Source of the DNA: Chrysochromulina tobinii
Lineage: Eukaryota; Haptophyta; Prymnesiales; Chrysochromulinaceae
Assembly: GCA_001275005.1 (NCBI GenBank)
Contig: JWZX01002757.1
Coordinates: forward strand, 1 to 16,975
Reading direction: 5' to 3'
Length of the DNA: 16,975 nt
Positions 1 to 7,208 of the stretch are shown here, piece after piece (within the stretch, counting starts at the first letter, position 1; every line of letters starts with the position of its first letter). The notes under the pieces are model-generated. The model did no database searches. It was not told where the DNA came from and saw nothing but the letters and a program-made list of their open reading frames with translations. Made by a program: the position numbers and the translations under genes.

Positions 1-947
1 GCTGGTGCGGCGAGCGCCGCAGCGGGCGCCAAGAAGGCCAAGAAGCCTGAGAAGCTCGACAAGCAGGCGATTGCGACGTTGGGCGTGGCGATGATCGCGA
101 TGGGCGAGAACCTGGGCGCCGAGATGGTCACGCGCTCATTTTACCACATGATGGCCTACGCGGACATCAACGTGAAGCGCACCGTGCCCCTCGGGCTCGC
201 GCTCCTCGCCGTGTCCAACCCGATGAACGTGGGAGTCATCGACGCGCTTTCGAAGATGAGCCACGACCCCGATGGGGAGGTGGCCACCGCGTCCATCACC
301 TCGCTCGGCCTCGTCGCCGGCGGCACGAACAACTCGCGGGTCGCCACCTCGCTCCGGTCGCTCGCCACGTACTACTCCAAGGAGCCCGGCTTACTGTTCG
401 CGGTGCGGCTCGCGCAGGGGCTGACGCACGCGGGCAAGGGGCTCGTCACCTTCTCGCCCTACCACCCCGATCGCACCGTGTGCCACCCCGTGGTCCTTGC
501 TGGCATTGTGTCCCTCATGCACATCCTGCTAGACTTCGATTCCCTGGTACTCGGAAAGCACCACTATCTTCTCTTCGTGCTTGCATGCACCATCCGGCCT
601 CGCATGCTCGTGACTCTCGACGAGGATCTCAAGCCGCTGCCCGTCTCGGTGCGCGTCGGCGTGGCCGTGGACACCGTGGGTCAGGCGGGCCGACCGAAGA
701 CGATCACCGGCTTCCAGACGCACACGACGCCGGTGCTGCTCGCCGCGGGAGAACGCGCCGAGCTCGCCACCGATGAGTACCTTCCACTCACCTCCGTGCT
801 CGAGGGCGTCGTGTTGCTCAAGAAGAACCCGGACACGTGCCCAGCGCGCTCGACGAGGGCAAGAAGACGAAGAAGCCGGGCGGCAAGGACGACCCGATCT
901 CGCCCTCGCAGATTGGACGGATCACCAAGCCACTCTCGCACTGGTGA
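1..947 (+). CDS. RPN1: 26S proteasome regulatory subunit RPN1 (PSMD2), C-terminal part, frameshifted near its end
   Basis: RPN1 is the large scaffold subunit of the proteasome base; it binds ubiquitin, UBL shuttle factors and Ubp6/USP14. The gene enters from the left edge, so only about 310 residues are present. The translation opens with an Ala/Lys-rich stretch, then shows blocks that match my knowledge of human PSMD2: ATLGVAMIAMGENLGAEM, NNSRVATSLRSLA, FAVRLAQGLTHAGKG, PRMLVTLDEDLKPLPVSVRVG and KTITGFQTHTTPVLLA, ending at LEGVVLLKKNPD, close to the usual C-terminus of the family. Just after this, near 838-842, codon use says the frame changes by one base: frame 3 then reads a Lys/Asp/Pro-rich tail ending in PLSHW with stop TGA 945-947. 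If the original frame is kept, an Arg-rich, unlikely-looking tail runs to 1044. The identity is secure; the exact C-terminus is not. Confidence 0.95.
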
Positions 948-1599
948 TCGCACTGGTGAGCTACGGGAAGTGGGCGGCAGGGGGAAGACGGCGAGGCGCG
1001 AGGTCGCCACGGCAGAGAGCGGAGAGACGCCACACGGACGCTGACAGGAGTGGCTGGTACTTGCGGGGCGCGTGTGCGCGCGATGTGGGGGCATGGGCGA
1101 GGCCTTCTCGCGCCGCGCATCCGTATGCGAGACGGTGCTTTGTGGCCGCGCGGGTGGGCCCCGGAGCGCGGAGGAGATGTGGACGCACCGCCGCGGAGGT
1201 CGCGCGGACGGGTTTGCAGCTGTGCACGTGATGTAACTGATGACGTTGCTGATGCTGTTGGCTCAACGTGGGTGCGGCTCAGGAATATAAAATGGAAAAA
1301 TACGCCTGGACGTGTGTGTGAGTGCGCCGCGGCTCACGCCGGCCCGCGGCGCGGACCGACAATAAAGACATCACTCGTCAGGACCGCTCACTCTCCCTTC
1401 GACACTGAGTCCACACTGGTCACACCCGCACCCGCACCATCGTGATAGCGCCTCGCAGGACTGTTTGGTGGGGCCACACGTCGGCCGCTGCCACACCCGC
1501 AGGTCTCGATCGCACCCGAGTCGATTCGACACTGCGGGCCGTTATACGTGTCGGGTGTCACACGCGACGCACAATAGACTCACAAGACCTTGTGTAGGC
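948..1599. other. convergent intergenic region between RPN1 and the GST-fusion gene
   Basis: About 650 bp lie between the two convergent stop codons and should contain both 3' UTRs. No open frame here has convincing composition. A canonical AATAAA is at 1361-1366 on the plus strand. A 10-bp word TTCGACACTG occurs at 1398-1407 and 1525-1534. I see no RNA gene. Confidence 0.5.
1361..1366 (+). terminator. candidate polyadenylation signal AATAAA for RPN1
   Basis: An AATAAA hexamer sits about 415 bp downstream of the inferred RPN1 stop, in the correct orientation. The distance is long and the poly(A) signal used by this organism is unknown, so this is only a candidate. Confidence 0.25.
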
Positions 1600-3024
1600 T
1601 CACTCATAAGCAGAGAGGTCGTCGTCGTCGCCAAACACCATCTCGTCATCGTCGTCCCCGGTGTCCTCGGGGAAGGCGCCGTGCGATCGCAGGTAGGCGA
1701 AGGCCGCCGCCATGGCCGTGTCCTTGTCCTTGATCGCGTACTTGCCCGCCTCCGGGTTGGAGACGACGACCGCCTCGGCAAGGTTGCCGCCGTGCGGGCA
1801 CGGGAAGGGCTTGCCCTCGTTGACGAACGTGTCGGGCGCAGCCATCTTCTCGTTGGTCACCGTCCCGCCGACAGCCTCGGCCACATGCTTGATCCACGCC
1901 GTCACGTCCACCTTCTCGGACGACTTGTTCGACTCGGGCTTGGGAACGTACGCGACGATGGCGAGCTGCGCGGTGCCCGCCGAGAAGATCATCTTGCCCA
2001 CGAAGCCCGAGCAACCCTTGCGCTCCTCGGCGAGAGGGTCGGGGTCCGCGTTCATGGCCTGCATCGCGGTGAGCAGCAGCTCCTGGTCGCCCTCAGGCGA
2101 CTCGATGGTCGTGCAAAAGAAGTCGAGGCCACCCATCTCGGCAGCGCCCTCGATCTCGACTCCCTTCTTGCCGCCCTCCTTGATCACCGTCTTGAGGAGC
2201 TTGTCCTTCGCCTTGGCGGCCTCCTTGGCCGCCTTCTCCTCCGGCGTCTCCTTGGCCTGCTGCTCCTTCGGCTCCTTCTTCTCCTTCGCCACCGGCGGGA
2301 GAGGCACCACGGTGTGACGAACGGTCGGACCCTCGGGGCCCGCACCGAACCCTTTGCCATAGTAGTTGGAGGACATACCGTTCACGGCGTACTTGGCGTA
2401 ATGGTCGGAGGCGAAGTAGGCGGCGAGCGCCGGGTCATTCTTGATCTTCGCGTGGAAGCCCATGAGCTTGGCAAATTTGGGAATGGCGACGCCCGTCTCC
2501 GCGCACATCTGCACGTGCACGTCAATCAACTCGAACACACGGAAGTCGGCGCACTGCATGGCCGCACCGCACATGTACGGGCCCTTCAGGAAACCCTCGA
2601 GCTTGGTGAAGTGCACGGCGGCAGTTTCCATGTGCTTCTCCACCATCGCCTTGAAGCCACCCTCGGCCAATTGTTTGCCGGTGTAGATAATCTTGACGTA
2701 GGCGTCAGTCAGGTCCATGCACTGGTCAAGGACCTGGTGGTTGTCGATCATGTGCTCGGGCAGGTCGATGCCGAGCTTGAGGCCGAGGTAAAGGAGGATC
2801 GAGTTGCTCTGAGTGATGACCTCATCGTCGTCGATGAGGTACGGCAGGTTGATCATCGAATTCTTCTTCTTAAGCTCCGGCTTGTCCTTGCCAAACCACT
2901 CAGCGTCGGCGTCTTCGCTTGAGTAGGCGACCTCCTTGAACGTTTGCTGCTTGTAGTACAACATCATCCTGATCGCTGCGGCCAAGCCGCGGATCTTCCA
3001 GTATCCCAACTCCATCTCGGCCAT
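1600..3024 (-). CDS. Mu-type glutathione S-transferase domain fused to an unrecognised C-terminal domain (474 aa)
   Basis: The first ~215 residues are a Mu-type GST: ELGYWKIRGLAAAIRMML with the catalytic Tyr at residue 8, INLPYLID (58-65) and TQSNSILLYLG (71-81) of the glutathione site, then an all-helical half. A charged Lys/Glu/Pro linker follows (about 245-285). A second domain (about 285-455) includes the segments GLDFFCTTIESPEG, GKMIFSAGTAQLAIVAYV and AWIKHVAEAVGG. The protein ends in an acidic tail, EMVFGDDDDLSAYE. The GST + charged linker + C-domain plan recalls eEF1B-gamma, but the signature of the eEF1G C-terminal domain (PYFWEHFD-type) is absent. The second domain loosely resembles the DHHA1/C-Ala region of alanyl-tRNA synthetase; that is inference. 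The start is the first ATG of an open frame that directly begins the GST fold. The gene is intronless. The GST is certain; cellular role unknown. Confidence 0.9.
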   Translation of the reverse strand: MAEMELGYWKIRGLAAAIRMMLYYKQQTFKEVAYSSEDADAEWFGKDKPELKKKNSMINLPYLIDDDEVITQSNSILLYLGLKLGIDLPEHMIDNHQVLDQCMDLTDAYVKIIYTGKQLAEGGFKAMVEKHMETAAVHFTKLEGFLKGPYMCGAAMQCADFRVFELIDVHVQMCAETGVAIPKFAKLMGFHAKIKNDPALAAYFASDHYAKYAVNGMSSNYYGKGFGAGPEGPTVRHTVVPLPPVAKEKKEPKEQQAKETPEEKAAKEAAKAKDKLLKTVIKEGGKKGVEIEGAAEMGGLDFFCTTIESPEGDQELLLTAMQAMNADPDPLAEERKGCSGFVGKMIFSAGTAQLAIVAYVPKPESNKSSEKVDVTAWIKHVAEAVGGTVTNEKMAAPDTFVNEGKPFPCPHGGNLAEAVVVSNPEAGKYAIKDKDTAMAAAFAYLRSHGAFPEDTGDDDDEMVFGDDDDLSAYE

Positions 3025-3221
3025 CTCTGCTTGCGCGCGGGTGATTGAGTTGTCGCGTCGCCGACGGGGGGTGCGAGCGAATCGCGCCGAAAGCCCGAGA
3101 TGCGGTCAGTTACCTCCAACAAATGGGCGGGAGATCTGGTACATGTAAAGTTGGGCACTTGGTCTTCCCTTTTGAGGACGTTTGGAAGTGCCTGCAACCT
3201 CACGGCAATCGCGACGTCTGG
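3025..3221. promoter_or_regulatory. divergent promoter region between the GST fusion and the small LGPxVVN protein
   Basis: Only 197 bp separate the two divergent start codons (ATG 3024 on minus and ATG 3222 on plus), so both promoters and 5' UTRs should lie here or overlap the genes. I see no clear TATA box. The frame of the plus gene is open back to 3045, so its start could be further upstream. Confidence 0.45.
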
Positions 3222-3533
3222 ATGTCCGACGAGCCGCCCGCCCAAACGCTGCTCGCGCTCCCGGCGCCAAAGGACGATGCTGCGCCCGGCACCATCACTC
3301 TCAACGTGTCCACTGGAGAGCCAGTTGTGATGGATCATCTCGGGCCGGTCGTTGTCAACGTGGATGGCACGCTCTCGCGCATCGCGAACTGGGATGAGAT
3401 GATAGACCACGAGAAGGAACTGACAAAGCGGCGCATCGCGAAGCGCAACATCGAACGACTGAAGGCTCTGGCCGAGTCGGGCGAGCTCACAGGTGAGCAG
3501 ATGTCTGCACATGCTAATCCAAGAGAAGAGTAA
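3222..3533 (+). CDS. small conserved protein with LGPVVVNxDGTLSRIxNW motif (103 aa)
   Basis: From ATG 3222 the product reads MSDEPPAQTLLALPAPKDD, a variable N-terminus, then a strongly patterned core: TGEPVVMDHLGPVVVN, DGTLSRIANW and a basic helix with TKRRIAKRNIERLKAL. I recognise the LGPxVVNxDGTxSRIxNW ... KRNxxRLxxL signature from small uncharacterised proteins of fungi and algae (from memory, not checked); no function can be assigned. The end after SGELTG is a short polar tail with stop TAA 3531-3533. An AG|GTGAGC at 3490-3497 resembles a splice donor, so the last 12 or so residues could instead be intron. An upstream in-frame start at 3045 is possible but adds unlikely sequence. It converges with the ribonuclease gene. 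Confidence 0.7.
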   Translation: MSDEPPAQTLLALPAPKDDAAPGTITLNVSTGEPVVMDHLGPVVVNVDGTLSRIANWDEMIDHEKELTKRRIAKRNIERLKALAESGELTGEQMSAHANPREE

Positions 3534-3692
3534 CACCTTTGGTTCGGTCCTTACATGATCATGAATCGTATTTGATATCGGTCACCCCAAAACGCAGCAG
3601 CTTGATGTTTACGACGCTCACGCGGCGCAGCTCTCGAGTACTCATAGCACTTCGAGGGCTCATAACCCCCTTCCGATCTGTTTTCATAACTA

Positions 3693-4622
3693 CTATCGGC
3701 TCCGTGATCGCCGCAGAGAAGTAACTAAAGACGTAGAGCCCGACCCGCCTAGAGTGTTCATCCACGTCTCGTCCTGGGCGCGAAGCAGCATCGACCGATA
3801 GCGCGCAGCGCGCGCAGCGCGCGCATCACCATCGGTGCCGTCCAAGGCGGCAGGCGCCCAGTGCTCATCCGCTGAGCCGCTCCCTCCGGGCGCCTCTGCC
3901 AAACTCAATGCCGCATGTTGCAGCTCGCGTTGGACCTTCTGGTACACCGCCCGGTCTCGGTGGAAGGCCATCCGCTTGCCGTGGCGCCGCTGGAAGGGGA
4001 AGCACTGCGCGCGATGGCACGGCGACGGCCCATACGCCGCGATGTGTCGCAGATGCTCCTGGGACGGCCAGCCGGCATTACAGTCCAGCTCCCACAGTGG
4101 CCAGCGGCGTGCCAGAGCATGCATCGCCGCATCGTGCGCGGCAGCGGCGATGATTGAGGCGGCCGCAATGGCAGTCTCTTCGCGGTCGCCGTGAACAATT
4201 GCACGCCCGTCCAGTCCCGGGGGCAAATACTCGCCATCGACGAGATAGAAGGGATGCAGCGTAGCACCACCGCCATCTCGCTGCCTTCTTCCCAGGCGCT
4301 CTTCGAGCCGTCGCGACGCGATTTGCATGGCGACCAGAGCCGCCTCCCGTGGGCCGAGAGCATCGACGCAATGGTGCGGCTGCACGCCCACCGACCACCA
4401 TAGATTCGGCGTGCGGTCAAGCTGCTCAAAGGCAAGTCGACGCTCTGAGCGCGAGAGCGATTTCGAGTCTACCGCAATCGCTGCAGAGGACCAATCGGCA
4501 GGCAGAAGAACCGCGGCGGCGACCACGGGCCCCGCGATAGTTCCCACGCCTGCTTCGTCCATGCCAATGGCCAACCGACCCGTCGCGCGAATCGCCAGCT
4601 CGTGAGTCCGACCATACAACAT
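3693..4622 (-). CDS. rnhB: ribonuclease HII, bacterial type (309 aa from ATG 4622)
   Basis: RNase HII cuts RNA strands in RNA-DNA duplexes and nicks DNA at single embedded ribonucleotides. The frame shows the family's motifs in order: LAIGMDEAGVG (D22, E23), AVDSKSLS (D52), FYLVDG (D129), ETAIAAASIIAAAAHDAAM (D164) and NAGWPSQEHLRHIAAYGP with CHR (203-204). D22, E23, D129 and D164 match the DEDD metal site. The HLxxIAxYGPxxxHR block resembles bacterial RnhB, not eukaryotic RNASEH2A, which suggests an organellar or transferred gene. Two positions are odd: the usual GRG is GVG, and the usual Lys in ASIxAK is Ala. The tail after residue 215 is a lineage-specific extension. The frame stays open upstream to about 4895 with Ala/Ser/Arg-rich sequence that could be a targeting peptide, but no ATG lies there; an upstream exon is possible. 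Confidence 0.88.
   Translation of the reverse strand: MLYGRTHELAIRATGRLAIGMDEAGVGTIAGPVVAAAVLLPADWSSAAIAVDSKSLSRSERRLAFEQLDRTPNLWWSVGVQPHHCVDALGPREAALVAMQIASRRLEERLGRRQRDGGGATLHPFYLVDGEYLPPGLDGRAIVHGDREETAIAAASIIAAAAHDAAMHALARRWPLWELDCNAGWPSQEHLRHIAAYGPSPCHRAQCFPFQRRHGKRMAFHRDRAVYQKVQRELQHAALSLAEAPGGSGSADEHWAPAALDGTDGDARAARAARYRSMLLRAQDETWMNTLGGSGSTSLVTSLRRSRSR
3801..3827 (-). repeat. GC-rich 9-bp tandem repeat in the RNase HII tail
   Basis: Three near-identical 9-bp units (GCGCGCAGC, GCGCGCAGC, GCGCGCATC) encode the Ala/Arg run near the C-terminus of RNase HII. This is a simple coding microsatellite. Confidence 0.75.
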
Positions 4623-5489
4623 CTCGCCGGCGTGCGTTGCTGTGAATAGGATTCCTAGGCTGTTACAACCCCAACGAACACGCACGATCCCGGAGCCGAC
4701 CGTACCCCGCGGCCGACTCAGAAGAGACCGACCCTGCGAACCTGACCCTGCCGCCTCCCGCTCCCAGAGCGACACCCCGCCAATTGTTCCCCGCGCATGC
4801 TCGAACAAGCGGTCGGCCAAAGACGCCAAATGAAGGCGCACGCTGGCATGACGCGTAGCGGCCGGCGGTGCCGGGCCGGAAGCGGACCGGAGCAACCTCG
4901 CCAGTGCGCGATTGATGTCACGCGTGAGCGCTCGAGAGTGTCGAAACGCGAGAGGCGGAGGCGCACGTACCTGGTGCCGGGGCGCTACGGCGCTTGCGCT
5001 TGCGTTCGGTTTGGCCGTTGCTTCAGCGCCGCGCCTCTTGGCGGTGGCGGGCTGGCAGGCGGCGTTAGCCTGTACTTCTGAGGAGACGTCAGCAGGAGGG
5101 GAGGGATTTTATTAAGGATTATTTACAATTTTACAAGGAGGGATCGAAACAACATACAACTCCCGAAGCCGACACCGGTTTGCTCCGCGCCCAGCTTAAT
5201 GCGTACTTCAACAACCTAGAACAAAAGGCATCGTGGCTCGATGCACACCGAACGCCGCTACGCGCTCTGTTCTTATACTGTTCGTGCAAGAGATGCCTCG
5301 CCCGCAGCCTGTGCCCGGCCTCGCGCCTCAATGGCCGCCTCCGACATGGTGACCAAACGTTGCATCGGGGCACTCATGGAGCTAAACTCTGCCATAGGGG
5401 TTCTCGCCGCCGGAACGCAATGGCGTCGGCCCCACGAACGCCCCTGCGCCGGACCCAGCAACGCACTCCCCTCCTGGCTGGGGGCATCT
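4623..5489. other. region upstream of RNase HII: no gene I can support
   Basis: About 870 bp separate the RNase HII ATG from the stop of the Lys-rich gene. The part next to RNase HII (4623-4895) is open in its frame and may be a 5' exon or leader. The part 5273-5450 holds a minus-strand open frame, ending TAA 5273-5275, with plausible protein-like sequence, possibly a 3' exon of the Lys-rich gene. The stretch 5100-5160 is clearly AT-richer and carries a minus-strand AATAAA. Confidence 0.45.
5108..5113 (-). terminator. candidate polyadenylation signal AATAAA for a minus-strand transcript
   Basis: TTTATT on the plus strand, hence AATAAA on the minus strand, in an AT-rich patch about 160 bp beyond the TAA at 5273. 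It would suit a transcript of the Lys-rich gene that extends past its in-frame stop at 5490. Confidence 0.35.
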
Positions 5490-5927
5490 CTACACACGCA
5501 CCGCCTTCGCAACGGGGGCCATGCCAAGCTTCGCCTTGCCCTTGTGGCCACCCGCCTGCAGCTTCTTGGGCACCACACGCGTGGTAGCTGCCCCCGCCGC
5601 CTTGGGGGACTTCTTCTTGCCACCCTGCTGCTTACGGGCCTTTTTGGCCTGCTTCTCGGGCGCTGCCTTGCGCGACTCCTCCACCTCGGGCTGCGCGGTC
5701 GAGAAGACGGGCTCACCCCCCGCGGCGCCATCCATCAGCATCTCCTCGTACGCCTTCAGCTTCTCCTGCGCGATTGTGTCCTCCTCGAAAGTTTCCCACT
5801 CGTCGCCCTTGGCTTTGGCCTTCGTGGGCTGGATGTCATCGTTGAGGTCGACGGGCATGAGGAGCTCGAACATCGACTCAAAGGCGTCCTCAATCGCATT
5901 GAGTACAATCTCCGCGCTGAACTTCAT
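5490..5927 (-). CDS. small hypothetical protein with acidic N-half and Lys-rich C-half (145 aa)
   Basis: I do not recognise this protein. From ATG 5927 it starts MKFSAEIVLNAIEDAFESMF, an amphipathic helix, followed by an acidic segment with DEWETFEEDTIAQEKLKAY. From about residue 90 it becomes strongly basic (EKQAKKARKQQGGKKKSPKA), which suggests nucleic-acid binding or nuclear localisation. The frame is open to a TTG at 5960, but no earlier ATG is present. The end ...VAKAVRV* contains GTGCGT, which is close to the donor GTGCGC of the S16 intron; splicing there, to an AG near 5438 (minus strand), would replace the last residues with a second short exon ending at 5273. Codon use is GC-rich as in neighbouring genes. 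Existence fairly likely, 3' structure uncertain. Confidence 0.6.
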   Translation of the reverse strand: MKFSAEIVLNAIEDAFESMFELLMPVDLNDDIQPTKAKAKGDEWETFEEDTIAQEKLKAYEEMLMDGAAGGEPVFSTAQPEVEESRKAAPEKQAKKARKQQGGKKKSPKAAGAATTRVVPKKLQAGGHKGKAKLGMAPVAKAVRV

Positions 5928-6092
5928 TGGCGCAGCAGTTGCGGGTTGGTCGGCAGCCAAGAAAGCGATCTAGTTGCCGCGCGCGCGCGGCGGACGGATA
6001 CTCGCGAAGTCAGACTTGAAACTTGCTCAACTTCAGACATGAAACTGCCAATTTTGCCTCCCGGTCCTTGTCCCAGAGGTCACCAACACGTG

Positions 6093-6950
6093 TCACACCA
6101 GCTTGTGCACCGCGGCACCCCTATCGATCGCGGGCAAGCCGGCGAAGAGCAGCGAGGGCTGCACGCTCGGCCGCTCGTCCTCGAACCGTGCGAGAGCGAA
6201 GGCCGTCAGGCCCAAGTGCGGCCCGGCGGCCGACGATAGGTGGAAGAGCGCGTGCAGCGGAAGGCGCTGCACGAGCGGATAGCGATGGCAGAGGAGCTCG
6301 CCAGGAATCCACAGGAACAGCGCTCCGCCACCGTACGCGAGCGCTGCACACGCGAGCAGTCTACGCGGCGAGGCGCCCGTCGGCGGCTCAGCTCGGTGCA
6401 CCGTTCTGAAGGCCAGGCACACTAGCGCTATGACGGACAAGGTATAGAGGACGATGAACACGACGAAGCCCGACGCAAAGTAAAGGACTGTGGCGGCGGC
6501 TGTATACGCGATCAGCGCGCCGCGAAGCGCACTGAGCGAAAGCGTCGTCGCCTCTGTCGGTGGCTGCCCTCGTAACTTGCGTTGGCGCTGCTCACGATCA
6601 GCGCGATGATGCGCGACGCCATATACGAGCGTCGTGACCGCCCAGAGCATCGGCACTTCGTCGAGAACCTGGCCTGCACGCAGCAGCGTCGCATGGAACG
6701 CGACCGAGCCAACACCCACGACACTCAGGCACGAGTAGCACAGCATCTGCTCGCTGCCCAGACGCTGCCACCGGCATAGCAGCATGCCAGCAGCTCCAAT
6801 ATATGCCACGGCAAAGCTTGTGAGCGTGTTCCAGAACTCGGCCACGTAATGGGAATGCGCATAGTTTGGCTCGCAGAAGTCCATGTCCGCTGTGGAGGGC
6901 GACCAGAAGCCCAACGGTGACGCACCATAGGAATCGGCACTCGGCATCAC
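6093..6950 (-). CDS. alkaline ceramidase (ACER/YPC1 family), 285 aa
   Basis: Alkaline ceramidases are seven-helix ER/Golgi membrane enzymes that hydrolyse ceramide to sphingoid base and fatty acid. The N-terminus GFWSPSTADMDFCEPNY followed by AEFWNTLTSF is the family hallmark; D24, E27, N29 and E38 have the spacing of the calcium site of human ACER3. Zinc/catalytic candidates are S82 and H86 in GSVAFHATL, D97 in LDEVPMLW, and H233 and H237 in LHALFHLSSAAG. About seven hydrophobic segments are visible (roughly 41-58, 70-90, 100-113, 143-160, 162-181, 198-216, 235-254). The length is typical, and the gene is one intronless frame from ATG 6950 to TGA 6093. All key residues are present, so the enzyme should be active. 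Whether it prefers ceramide, dihydroceramide or phytoceramide cannot be read from sequence. Confidence 0.93.
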   Translation of the reverse strand: MMPSADSYGASPLGFWSPSTADMDFCEPNYAHSHYVAEFWNTLTSFAVAYIGAAGMLLCRWQRLGSEQMLCYSCLSVVGVGSVAFHATLLRAGQVLDEVPMLWAVTTLVYGVAHHRADREQRQRKLRGQPPTEATTLSLSALRGALIAYTAAATVLYFASGFVVFIVLYTLSVIALVCLAFRTVHRAEPPTGASPRRLLACAALAYGGGALFLWIPGELLCHRYPLVQRLPLHALFHLSSAAGPHLGLTAFALARFEDERPSVQPSLLFAGLPAIDRGAAVHKLV

Positions 6951-7208
6951 GGCGCGCGGTCACGTTCACGAGGCTAGACAACTGCAAGTCCCGCGACTAG
7001 GGCGGCAGTGGGCGAGACCCGCGTCCTTGTCCATCTCACCACACACTCAGCACGTGTTGGGCATATATGTTTTCTGTGAAGAGTGTATGGCCAGTTATGA
7101 ATAATGCAAGCCAAGTGAGTGTGTTCGAACAGTTCTAGCTTCCTGGTGCCAACGAGAAGGCGGTTGCACGAGCTCGTCGAGCTCATGCTCGCACATCGGC
7201 ACATCGGA
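6951..7208. promoter_or_regulatory. intergenic region upstream of the ceramidase
   Basis: This 258-bp gap holds the ceramidase promoter and the hydrolase 3' end. The stretch 7058-7110 is AT-richer than its surroundings and contains CATATATG (7062-7069), a possible TATA-like element about 115 bp before the ceramidase ATG. Function is inferred from position only. Confidence 0.3.

Noticed and set aside
569-580. C-terminal helix of the Stc1-ankyrin protein (protein residues about 500-535) as a PABC/MLLE domain
   Set aside because: SQLTPLFKQVTPEVCEELM has a faint similarity but lacks the KITGMLLE core. The coordinates given here are only nominal; the gene is at 13481-15835.
1050-1445. A 131-aa plus-strand open frame after RPN1
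   Set aside because: Arg/Gly/Cys-rich composition of untranslated GC-rich DNA, and it overlaps a likely 3' UTR.
1465-2922. A 485-aa plus-strand open frame opposite the GST fusion gene
   Set aside because: It is rich in Leu, Arg, Val and His, typical of the complement of a GC-biased coding strand, and has no recognisable motif, whereas the minus frame is a clear GST.
2964-3536. A 190-aa minus-strand open frame opposite the LGPxVVN protein
   Set aside because: No motif, and the plus frame contains a strongly patterned core.
5241-6239. A 332-aa plus-strand open frame opposite the Lys-rich gene
   Set aside because: Leu/Arg-rich antisense composition, and it runs into the end of the ceramidase gene; no motif.
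7100-7140. A GTTCGAA word suggesting a tRNA T-arm
   Set aside because: No matching acceptor, D- or anticodon arms could be built around it.
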